64,000 bases of DNA, from positions 79,355,995-79,419,994 of the forward strand of contig OW121743.1 in NCBI GenBank assembly GCA_933228675.1, read 5' to 3'. Of the stretch, positions 1 to 10,089 are shown piece by piece. Position numbers and translations under genes: made by a program. The notes below the pieces were generated by a model that saw only the letters and a list, made by a program, of their open reading frames with translations, did no database searches and was not told the origin of the DNA. How positions within the stretch are numbered: position 1 is the stretch's first letter; each line of letters starts with the position of its first letter. This stretch comes from Stomorhina lunata (Eukaryota > Arthropoda > Insecta > Diptera > Rhiniidae).

Positions 1-645
1 CAATATCCTATAAAAATAAGAAATTTTTGAAAATTTTCTTATAAAAGTAAGAAATTTTTGAAAAATTTCCTATAAAAATAAGAAATTTTTGAAAAATTTC
101 CTATAAAAATAAGAAATTTTTAAAAAATTTACTATAAAAATAAGAAGTTTTTGAAAAATTTCCTATAAAAATAAGAAAGTTTTGAAAATTTTCCGATAAA
201 AATAAGAAATTTTTTAAAAAGTTCCTATAAAAATTAGAAATTTTTAAAAAATTGACTATAAAATAAGAAGTTTTTGAAAAATTTCTTATAAAAATAAGAA
301 ATTAAAGAAAAACTTCCTATAAAAATACGAATTTATTTTATAGGAATTTTTTCCTATAAAAATTTGTATTTTTTTTTTAATTTTGTGTAAAAATAAGAAA
401 TTTTAATAAAATTTCCTATAAAAATAAGATATTTTTTAAAAATTCCTATAAAAATAAAACATTTTTAAAAAATTTCCTATAAAAATAAGAAATTTTTAAA
501 GAATTTTCTATAAAAATAAGAAATTTTTAAATAATTTCCCATAAAAAGAAGTAATTTTTGAAAATTTTACTTAAAAGTAAAAATTTTTGAAAAATTTCTT
601 AAAAAAATAAGAATTTTTTGGAAATTGTTAGTAAAAAAGACCTTT
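1..645. repeat. Type A AT-rich tandem array (about 31-bp monomer), runs off left edge
   Basis: Degenerate head-to-tail copies of a 31-bp monomer pairing a CTATAAAAATAAG half with a near-palindromic GAAATTTTTGAAAAATTTC half (an odd dyad around a single G). Copies vary by single-base changes and small indels. There is one short reversal near 330-345, where TTTTATAGG appears. The array decays into unique DNA at about 640. No coding potential. Confidence 0.95.
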
Positions 646-1640
646 TTTGAACACCTTGGCGTATGAGTGATAAATGTTATTCGATAGATTTTAAAAATTA
701 CTTATACGCCTAAGTGATTGTCTAGGAGGGCTTCATCTTAGCTGAAATTGGACAAGATTTTCGGATTCAGCGTATCTCGAAAATGCGTAATAGTGTTTTT
801 CAGCCTTTTTGGAGCAATATTGAAGGAGTTATAAGCAACAAATTAAACTTTTGCTAAATTGAACCAGTTTTGTAATTTATTTTTTGAACATTATGATAGG
901 TACAAAAAATATAGTATAATTTTAGGCGCAACTAAAAAAAAAACTGAGTGAGCCAATGTCTCCTTTAAATAAACTGGCATACATCTTAAATCTATGTTTC
1001 TAAACTTCAATTTTCATCTCAAACGGAAATCTTTATGTTACCGATTACTAGGACAACAGCTTATGCCAATTGTTGTTGTTTTTAAAGATTCATTTCCTTC
1101 TTGACTTAAAAATCATTATAAAAAAAGTCTTGGCTTTTGCCAAATATTCCACAATCTTAAAATAGCTTAAAGCTTTAGCGGAAGCAAAACTTATTCCAAT
1201 CCAAATAATCCACATTTCCTGCTTAAATGTTGTATGAACTTAAATGGAAAAAAAATAAATCCTTTTTTTTCTTTTTCTTAAAAATTTATAACTATTAAAA
1301 CAATATTTTGTGCTTTATTTCCAATATTTATTTAATCATAAAACTTACAATTATATTGTATCTGTGTGTGCGTGTGTAAACTTTTGGTTTTTTCTCTTTT
1401 CATTTTTGTTTGAACTTTTTTTTTCTACACATTTACAAACATAGAGAAAACTTTTATTTAAGTTAGTTTTGCTTCTGGTTATTTCTTACTTTGGGAGTTG
1501 CTACATTACACTTCATCGACATCGACATCATCATCATAATGATTCTACAATATTTCTTTGATTTACTTATATTTCGTTACATTTTCTTTATTTTATATAT
1601 TTTTATTTTTTCTTTTTGTAAGTATTAAAAAATAAACAAT
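646..1640. other. AT-rich intergenic DNA, nothing recognised
   Basis: Unique-looking sequence without convincing ORFs, terminal repeats or tandem structure. It has T-rich runs and a short TGTGTGCGTGTGT tract near 1365. The stretch 1500-1535 is an ATCGAC/ATC trinucleotide run. Confidence 0.6.
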
Positions 1641-1790
1641 TTCCAATGATTTTTAACCTGAGGGACATCGTGAGTTTCAGTTTTTGGTAAGATGTCAGGA
1701 TGAGCGAGGGCAGTGGGGGAACAGGACCGTACATGATTGTCTTAGGGGATATTTGGGATGTAATGTTAATGATGATATTGTAAGTAAGTT
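1641..1790 (+). other. GC-richer island, possible small exon or UTR
   Basis: This 150-bp stretch is clearly richer in G/C than its surroundings. On the plus strand an ATG at 1700 opens a 27-codon frame starting MSEGSGGTGPYMIVLGD, and a strong donor consensus (GTAAGTAAG) begins at about 1780 inside it. On the minus strand a frame of about 70 codons is open but has no recognisable domain. It could be an exon or UTR of a gene mostly outside the window. I do not recognise the peptide in either direction. Confidence 0.2.
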
Positions 1791-2054
1791 TTCTGCTTTT
1801 TTTTGATGAAGGATTTTGATTTTCTCACAACTTGATTTCGTTTTAAGAATATTAAATAATTTAAAAACTTAAAATCTAGAAAATGTTCATGCGGATATAG
1901 AAGTCTTTTCCGCCTAAGTTACATTTTCTTATGTAATTCTAGAGTTTAATAATCGGCCTAAGACTAAGATATTCACTTTCAAGAATATTAATTGCGCCTA
2001 ATGGTTATGCAATAGTTTTTGTATTCATCACACTCATGTAAAGAAAAGCTAGTA

Positions 2055-2375
2055 GGGGTTGAATAGACCGCTACAAAAAGAAATCCACAATCTGTAAAAT
2101 ACTCTTAAGGGTCCAGTGTATCGCGGGAGTACTTAGCGCCACCACAGGAGATGGTGTCGATATCCATCTTATATTGGTGCTGGGTCATATTGATTTACAA
2201 GGAAACTGAAGAGCAGATGAGTTACTAAGACTCGGAACTACCTTACAAATGGACTAGAATCTGTTAATAAGCCACTTGCAATTTAGCTAATCATAGATGA
2301 ACATATATTCGACAGATCTGCTCTTTTAATCCAGGCCAATGTGACTCCTAGGTAGGCAAGTCATGACTTTTAGGC
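2055..2375 (-). pseudogene. Decayed non-LTR retrotransposon reverse transcriptase fragment
   Basis: Read on the minus strand, about 2365-2310 encodes AYLGVTLAWIKRADLSNI, the YLGVTLD-type block found C-terminal to the catalytic core in I/Jockey/R1-clade reverse transcriptases. About 200 bp further on, in another frame, ALSTPAIHWTLKSILQI resembles the GA(L/M)STTP..AL..LL block that follows in the same proteins. The order and spacing are as expected for a LINE, with stops and frameshifts between, so it is dead. The family assignment is by motif memory only. Confidence 0.4.
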
Positions 2376-2685
2376 TATTCACTTTCATTTTAGTAGTTTA
2401 ACAGTAATAGTTACTATTACATCAATATTACTTTCTTTAACACTTTTGATCCATTGTTATGGCCTTCCACTGTTTTCTATTGGATTGACTTGTTCGTATT
2501 TTGAAATTGTTTTATAACTCGGGGGTAATACATATGTATTGCATTAATTTGTGTTTATGGTTCTTTGAACATGAAATTAACCAACGGCAATAGATAGAAA
2601 AATACATTTGCTAACGCTATTTGCAGTGGGAGAAATACACGTATATGGTATAAATTGTAATGTTTCATTAGGGTGACTTTTTATT
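2376..2685. other. Intergenic, nothing recognised
   Basis: AT-rich sequence between the LINE remnant and the second type A array. No ORF, terminal repeat or tandem repeat seen. Confidence 0.5.
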
Positions 2686-5440
2686 TCTTATAAAAATTAG
2701 AAATTTTTAAAAAATTTCCTATAAAAATAAGAAATGTTTGAAAAAATTCCTATAAAAATAAGAAATTTTTGAAAAATTTCCTATAAACTAAGAAAATTTT
2801 GAAAAATTTTCTATAAAAATAAGAAATTAAAAAAAAAAAAATTTATAAAAATAAGAAATTTTTAAATTTTCCTATAAAAATAAGAAATTTTTGAAAAATT
2901 TCCTACAAAAATAAGAAATTTTTGAAAAATTTCCTGTAAAAATAAGAAACTTTTGAAAAATTTCCTATAAAAATAAAAAAATTTTGAAAAATTTCCTATA
3001 AAAATAAGAAATTTTTGAGAAATTTCTTATAAAAATAAAAAAATTTTTAAAAAATTTCTTGTAAAAATTAGGTATTTTTGAAAAATTTCCTATAAAAATA
3101 AGAAATTTTTGAAAAATTTCCTATAAAAATAAGAAATTTTTGAAAAACTTCCTATAAAAATAAGACATTTTTGAAAAATTTCTTATAAATGTAAGAAATT
3201 TTTGAAAAATTTCCTATAAAAAAAGAAATTTTTGAAAAATTTCCTATAAAAAATAAAAAAATATTTGTAAAAAATCCTATAAAACTAAGAAATTTTTTAA
3301 AAATTTTCTATAAAACAAAGAAATTTTTGAAAAACTTCCTATAAAAATAAGAAAGTTTTCAAAAATTTCCTTTAATAAAAATGAGAAATTGTTGAAAAAT
3401 TTCTTATAAAAAAAAAAAAATAAATTTTCTTTTCTTATCAAAATAAGAAATCAAAACTTTCTTATTTTTATAGGAAATTTTTTAAAAATTTCTTATTTTT
3501 ATAGGAAATGTTTTAAAAATTTCTTATTTCGATAGGAAATTTTTCAAAAATTTCTTATTTTTATAAGAAATTGTTCAAAAATTTATTTTTTTATATACAA
3601 TTTTTCAAAAATTTCTTATTTTTTATAGGAAATTTTTCAAACATTTTTTATTTTTATAGGAAAAAATTTCATATAAAAATAAGAAATTTTTGAAAAATTT
3701 CCTATAAAAATAAGAAATTTTTGAAAAATTTCCTGTAAAAATAAGAAACTTTTGAAAAATTTCCTATAAAAATAAAAAAATTTTGAAAAATTTCCTATAA
3801 AAATAAGAAATTTTTGAGAAATTTCTTATAAAAATAAAAAAATTTTTAAAAAATTTCTTGTAAAAATTAGGTATTTTTGAAAAATTTCCTATAAAAATAA
3901 GAAATTTTTGAAAAATTTCCTATAAAAATAAGAAATTTTTGAAAAACTTCCTATAAAAATAAGACATTTTTGAAAAATTTCTTATAAATGTAAGAAATTT
4001 TTGAAAAATTTCCTATAAAAAAAGAAATTTTTGAAAAATTTCCTATAAAAAATAAAAAAATATTTGTAAAAAATCCTATAAAACTAAGAAATTTTTTAAA
4101 AATTTTCTATAAAACAAAGAAATTTTTTAAAAACTTCCTATAAAAATAAGAAAGTTTTCAAAAATTTCCTTTAATAAAAATGAGAAATTGTTGAAAAATT
4201 TCTTATAAAAAAAAAAAAAATAAATTTTCTTTTCTTATCAAAATAAGAAATCAAAACTTTCTTATTTTTATAGGAAATTTTTTAAAAATTTCTTATTTTT
4301 ATAGGAAATGTTTTAAAAATTTCTTATTTCGATAGGAAATTTTTCAAAAATTTCTTATTTTTATAAGAAATTGTTCAAAAATTTATTTTTTTATATACAA
4401 TTTTTCAAAAATTTCTTATTTTTTATAGGAAATTTTTCAAACATTTTTTATTTTTATAGGAAATTTTTCAAAAATTTCTTAGTTTTATAGGAAATTTTTC
4501 AAAATTTTCTTATTTTATAGGAAATTTTTAAAAAATTTTTTATTTTATAGGAAATTTTTCAAAAATTTCTTATTTTATAGGAAATTTTTCAAAAATTTCT
4601 TATTTTATAGGAAATTTTTCAAAAATTTCTTATTTTTATAAGAAATTTTTCAAAAATTTCTTATTTTACAGGAAAATTTTCAAAAATTTCTTATTTTAAA
4701 GGAAATTTTTCAAAAATTTCTTATTTTTATAGGAAATTTTTAAAAAAATTCTAATTTTTATAGGAAATTTTTTAAAAATTTCTAATTTTTATAGGAAATT
4801 TTTCACAAATTTCTTATATTTATAGGAAATTTTTGAAAAATTTCTTATTTTTAAAGGAAATTTTTTAAAAATTTCTTATCTTTATAAGATTTTTTTTAAA
4901 TTTCTTATTTTTAAAATTTCTCAAAATTTCTTATTTTTATAGGAAATTTTTCAAAAATTTTTTATTTTTATAGGAAATTTTTCAAAAATTTCTTATTTTT
5001 TTTGAAAATTTTTCAAAAATTTCTTATTTTTATAGGAAATTTTTCAAAAATTTCTTATTTTTATAGGAAATTTTTCAAAAATTTCTTATTTTTATAGGAA
5101 AATTTTCAAAAATTTCTTATTTTTATAGGAAATTTTTCAAAAATTTCTTATTTTTACAAGAAATTTTTCAAAAATTTTTTATTTTTATAGGAAGTTTTTC
5201 AAAAATTTCTTATTTTAATAGGAAATTTTCAAACATTTCTTATTTTTATAAGAACATTTTTCAAATATTTTTCTCATTTTTATAGGAAATTTTTCAAAAA
5301 TTTCTTATTTTTATAGGAAATCTTTTATAAGAAAATTTTGAAAAATTTGCTATTTTTTATAGAATATTCCTATAAAAATAAGAAATTTTTGAAAATTTTG
5401 CTATAAAAATTAGAAATTTTTGAAAAATTTTTGTTAAAAT
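2686..5440. repeat. Type A AT-rich tandem array with internal inversion
   Basis: Same 31-bp monomer as at 1-645. Monomers read in the CCTATAAAAATAAG orientation from 2686 to about 3410, then switch at 3410-3455 to the reverse complement (CTTATTTTTATAGG). They switch back at about 3668 and again near 4205-4260, then stay reversed to about 5335, where short forward copies return. The array is therefore a set of long inverted repeats that could fold. It ends at about 5440. Confidence 0.95.
2871..4468. repeat. About 800-bp tandem segmental duplication within the type A array
   Basis: 2871-3668 and 3669-4468 are nearly identical over about 800 bp. Rare variants recur at a constant offset: CCTGTAAAAAT at 2933 and 3732 (799), GACATTTTTG at 3164 and 3963 (799), TTTCGATAGG at 3530 and 4330 (800). 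Only a few mismatches were seen, for example CTACAAAA against CTATAAAA. The unit includes the orientation switch. The near-identity points to a recent event, or to an assembly duplication. Confidence 0.85.
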
Positions 5441-5545
5441 TAAATCAGGAAACTTTTGACAAATATGTTACAATATAGTAAACCTTATAAGTAAATAAAT
5501 ATACTAAAAGTATGCTACACAAATGTTTCTTAAATATCTTTGAAT
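5441..5545. mobile_element. Fragment of the CAGGGGC TIR element abutting the array
   Basis: Contains CAGGAAACTTTTGACAAATA and, about 50 bp later, CTAAAAGTATGCTACACAAA followed by ATGTTTCTTAAATATCTTT. The same two blocks, in the same order, occur in the interior of the TIR element at 52352-52675 (reverse complement). The outer block also recurs at 48060-48110 and 53815-53865. The expected GATATCG terminal repeat is not visible on this side, so the copy is degenerate. Confidence 0.55.
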
Positions 5546-5613
5546 AATCGAAAATCAAGTTGTGATCACAAAATCGTCATTTTAATCAATTTTAATGTAT
5601 AATATATCAAATA

Positions 5614-5900
5614 TTAAGCTGTCTTTACATTAGATCTGTATTGCTTTCAAATCATATCCAAAACATGAATTTCAGATTCAACCTACATTACCATATTTAT
5701 AATGAGATCGCAAACCTTGAAAATTCAAAGCAGATTTCCAGAAATTTCTAAGTATTTTTAAAATATCTAGTAATAGATTATAGGAACCGAAAAACATAAG
5801 TGTTGAAAGACTTATGTCGTTTCATTATGATAAGTCATTTGAAAACTTCTGCTAGTGTAAACAGCACATAGAGAATTCAGTTAGTGTAAAGACAGCTTAA
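5614..5900. mobile_element. MITE-like element with TTAA flanks
   Basis: 287 bp bounded by TTAAGCTGTCTTTACA on the left and TGTAAAGACAGCTTAA on the right, a perfect 16-bp inverted repeat with TTAA outermost at both ends. TTAA is the piggyBac target duplication, but the inner TIR (GCTGTC) is not the usual CCC start, so the superfamily is uncertain. No coding capacity. Confidence 0.7.
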
Positions 5901-6936
5901 GAGTAATACACATAATAAAATAAATACTATAATTTAATGTGTTTATTGTAAATGGATGAATGTGTTTTGGATCTACACCCTATTTTTTTGTTGAGGGAAT
6001 ACAAGTATAATATTCAAATTTATCATATAAGCATGTATTTCATTTGATATCGTTTTCATTCCATCATATTTATGTATATTTATATGAATGATTGCTGTCA
6101 CTTGGGATTCCGATTTGAAAATAATTTTTTGTTGTTCTTGTTTTTGTTGTTGCTTATTTTCTTATGTAAATGTATTGATGTTAAATTTAAGACTATTTCT
6201 ACAATATTTAAACATTTATTTAGTAATTTAAATATATTGTATTTAATTCGATATTCGATTTAATTTAATTTTTGTGAATTAGAAAATAAAATTTTTGTAA
6301 TTATTATTTTTTATAAAATAATGAAATTTTTAGTTTTAAATTTAATTAATTTAATTTTTAATTTTTATTAAAACTAACATAAGATTTATTTTTTTTTAAT
6401 TTTTTCTTATAATTTGTATAAAGATTTCGCAAAATGTTACAATTTTTTCAGTTTTTTTGATTTTGGTTTGTTTGAGGGAAAAAATATTTATATATTTATA
6501 ATTAATTTTAAATTTATTGCTCTAATTATTTTGTTTTTAAATTTTTTGTTTATTATTATATTTAATACCTTTTTTCATGTTTTATTTTAAGTTTTGTTCT
6601 TATTTTAAAAATATTATAAAAAATAAGTTTTATTTGTTTAAAGTGAAAAAGAAGCATTTAATATTATAAATTTAAATAACAAAAAATTTTTTTCATAATA
6701 AAAAAAAAAACACAAATATTTTATCAATTCCTGATAATTTATTTTATGAAAAAAAAAAATACAATTGAGTTGAATAGAAACAGTAGTTTTAAGCTGAAAA
6801 TAGACAAAAATAAAGAGAAATTTATTAATGATTTTTATGGCCCGTTTTTATACATAGTCTAATTTTTGAAGCGAACGTTCAAAATCGCCTGCCAATTTTG
6901 TAAGAAAATGAGTTCATATAAAATATTCGTCTAGCT
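5901..6936. other. Very AT-rich intergenic DNA
   Basis: Long runs of T and A with no credible gene. The longest frames (6072-6263 and similar) are Phe/Leu/Ile-rich, without homology signals. The tract resembles UTR or heterochromatic spacer. Confidence 0.5.
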
Positions 6937-8097
6937 CAGCGTTACCGCTGACAAATTTGAAAAAGTCGCAAAAAAAGTCGCTTTTAAAAAAAAAAGTCGC
7001 ACAAAAAGTCGCGCTCAACAAAAAAAAGTCGCACATTTTTTTTATAACATTTTTTTTTAAACAATAAACAAAAAACCATAAAACAATTCGTACTTGAAAA
7101 GATATTATATATAGGCAGAAATCAAACAGTTTTAATTCCTAAGAAACCGACTTTCAACTCGAATAATTTTTGTACTCTTAGGTCTACGGAAAATCTAATT
7201 ACAGATTTGAATTCCTAAGACTTCAGGTAAATTGAACACAAAATTTTAGTAGCGCAAGTTTGCACTTCTTAGGTGTAAATGACGAAACGAATATTTAAAT
7301 TTCTTAAAATTTAACACCCAAAACCAAAAGCGCCAGAAAAATAATTTTTTGCTAAAATTTTATGAAGATTTTAAAAATCGTGCAAAAAAGTATATATTGC
7401 TTTTAATGGTTTTAGATAACAAACTGAGACCAAATCATATAAAAGGTATGAAAAAGATGTCATTTATAACCGATTTGCATTAAAAGTTTGCCAAAAATAC
7501 CTTTATAAGCTGAGACCGCAAAGGCTTTATCTAAAAACATTTTACTGAAGCACATCGCGAATTGAGCACAAAATTGGTCAGGAATGGTGTTAAAAACTTT
7601 CTGCATCTTCGAAGAGCATGAGGGTTGTAGGGAAACTTCATCATCTTCTGTCTCTGAACTTGATTGTATTTTAAGTGGTGTTTCACCTGCTTAGTTTCAT
7701 TAATACTCTTTCTTTTTGCTCGAACTACAAATGTAAAATATTAATGAAATAATGACAAACGAACAAAACCAATATTTTTGTACGTAACTATGCGGGAGTT
7801 GTCGAGATATCGGCTCTGCCGCCAAAATTTATTGGTTTTAGTTTTTTTATTGTACAAAAAGATCTTTAAAAGTGATGGTATTTATACTTAAGTTAAAATC
7901 ATTTAAGGGAATTTTAGTTGAGATATTGAATATGGGCTAAAAATAAAAATTTTAAATAATTTTGTAAAAAGGTGTCAAAAGTCGCACACAATTCCAAAAA
8001 GTAGCAAAAAAGGGCCATGGAAGAAAAGTCGCAGGTTGCGTCGCAGGCCACCAGAAAAGTCGCACATTGCGACTTTAGTCGCATAACGGTAACGCTG
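6937..8097. mobile_element. TIR DNA transposon, CAGCGTTACCG ends (hAT-like)
   Basis: About 1.16 kb between CAGCGTTACCG at 6937 and its inverted partner CGGTAACGCTG ending at 8097. Both subterminal regions carry repeated AAGTCGC/GCGACTT blocks: several AAAAAGTCGC units at 6960-7035 and again at 7975-8075. A CAG start fits hAT superfamily TIRs. Target duplications are unclear, with TAGC present on both sides at slightly different offsets. Inside is one decayed reading frame (7460-7690). Confidence 0.65.
7460..7690 (-). pseudogene. Decayed reading frame inside the hAT-like element
   Basis: A stop-to-stop minus-strand frame of 77 codons with no early ATG. It begins AGETPLKIQSSSETEDDEVS and continues through FNTIPDQFCAQFAMCFSKMF. 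The acidic linker followed by a hydrophobic helix-like part is protein-like, and its place inside a TIR element makes a transposase-gene remnant plausible. No hAT catalytic or dimerisation motif can be recognised, so function is inferred from context only. Confidence 0.3.
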
Positions 8098-10089
8098 ATT
8101 AGCTTACGTTATGTTAAGTGAGTTTTTTCTCTTTTCAATTTTACTTATTGCCAGCCTATTAAAATATCAAGTATTGTTTACTTTCTCGATATATTTTTTA
8201 CCAAAAAGTGGTAACCCTTGACAAAACAAAAGTTGAGTGTTTTCTTTCGACTCATTGTTTATTGATATTTTATTCAGTTGCCGCTCAACCAGCGAGGAAT
8301 GCACATGTGTGGGGGCTATGTTTTTTGTTTTTTAAAAATGGAACTTATACAAATTACAAATCAATAAACATTTTTCATTTAGAAAAACATTTGACTATTT
8401 TTCTTAAAAAATGTATTTTTTCTGAAGGAACAACATTTTTTTATTGCAAAAAAACATATTTTTTTTTTTCAAAAAAATATATATTTTATAGGAAAAAAAC
8501 TTATTTTTTGTTACTTTTTGCTTAAAAGGGTATTTTTAATATAATTAAATTAAAGATTTTATATTTCTAATAAATTTTTTTTTCAAAAAAAATCCATAAT
8601 TTCATTGTAAAAATTGGCGACGATTACTTTTTTCTGGTCGTTTGTTCGTGGCTCAATAGATGAGTGAAATCCAATTACAAGAACCAACATTTTATGCAAA
8701 GATTTCATTTCTTACGTATTTTACTCAAAGAGAACTGGCATTTGTTTTATATGAACCAAAACCAGTTTTTTTTCACTCACGTAGCGAAGGTTTCTGTGTG
8801 AAACCAATTATAAAAACAGGCCATTAATATTTGAAATGTCAAAGTATTAATAAATTTTTGAAATATTTCAATTTACTTTAAAGAGTTTTAGGTCTAGAAA
8901 TGCCCACTATTTCATAAACGTAATTTAGGTATGTTTTGCGATGATATGCAGAATATACCAATATGATGTTTACTTCGTTACTTCAATGAAAAGTTTTGCT
9001 GGGAACATTTCCATTTCCGAAAAAGTACTTTTTCGTCTAACATCTGTTCTGCTTATTTGGGATTAATTAAATACGTATTAAAGGTGTTTCCCTACTAAGC
9101 AAATATTTTTCTAATTTTTTTCTGTTTCTATTGATTTAAGTCAATATTTAGCTAAGTCCTAAAACTACGAAAAAAAACTTTTCTTTTTATTGCTTTAGGA
9201 ATCTGAATAATTTGATGTGTTAAAAATAAAGTACCAGCTGTGTCGGTTTGATTGACAGCTCACTTTACTTTAGTCGTGATGTACGAGTATGTAAACTGGT
9301 AACTGTCTGTCAGTGTCACAGAGTTTTGCATAATTTGTAGAATATACAAACAAGAGTTTGGCAATTAAAGTGACAGCAGTCAAATTGGCCGTATACATTT
9401 TTGAAAATACAAAATACAATACATTAATTAATCGTTAAGTAAGTATATAATAATTAATTTATATAACCCCTTTTAAGAAATATAAAATTATTTCAAGGTA
9501 ATTCTAAGTAATTTGAACGGAAATAGAAAAGACAATCTTATATCATGAACAATTATGTCAAGTAGGTCTATCATCAAAAGCACAGACATTACTATTTTAT
9601 GCCAAAACTTCTTAGGAATTTTAACAAGTTGACCCTTAAAAAGTCCTTAAATATTGTTTTGAAACTACAAAAAAATCAATCATTATCTCATAATCATTAC
9701 CACCAAACATTTACTAAGATATTTGTCATTTCCACTACAGTCAACCCATTTCAACTCACAATATAACTATTGACACAACCCAAAAATAATAACAAAAAAA
9801 AAGTCTTACTTTAAGGTTATGTCCTTAAGAGTAAACTAAACAGATTTACGCGTGTTCTATAGATTTGTAAAGAAAATGTAATCATTAATATGATATCCTA
9901 GTTTTTTTTGTAGTTGTTAAAACACCGACATGAGCTTGAAAGTATAAAACAAAATACACAGTGACAAGGTCAAGGACATAACAAATTACTACAGAAACAA
10001 AATAAAACATGGACAAACATAAGTACAAGGATAACACAAGTACAACAACAAAGAGCAATAGGAGAAATCAAGGGCTCAATGTAGTGCAA
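8098..10089. other. Intergenic region, no gene recognised
   Basis: Nearly 2 kb without a convincing gene. The frame at 8208-8525 is Phe/Lys-rich low complexity. Near 8990 AAAAGTTTTGCTGGGA matches the terminal repeat of the element at 29438-30602, so a solo end may be present. A T/A-rich simple tract lies at 8440-8600. Confidence 0.5.

Noticed and set aside
8208..8525. 105-aa plus-strand ORF
   Set aside because: The C-terminal half is Phe/Lys-Tyr low complexity from poly-T/A DNA; no start context or domain.
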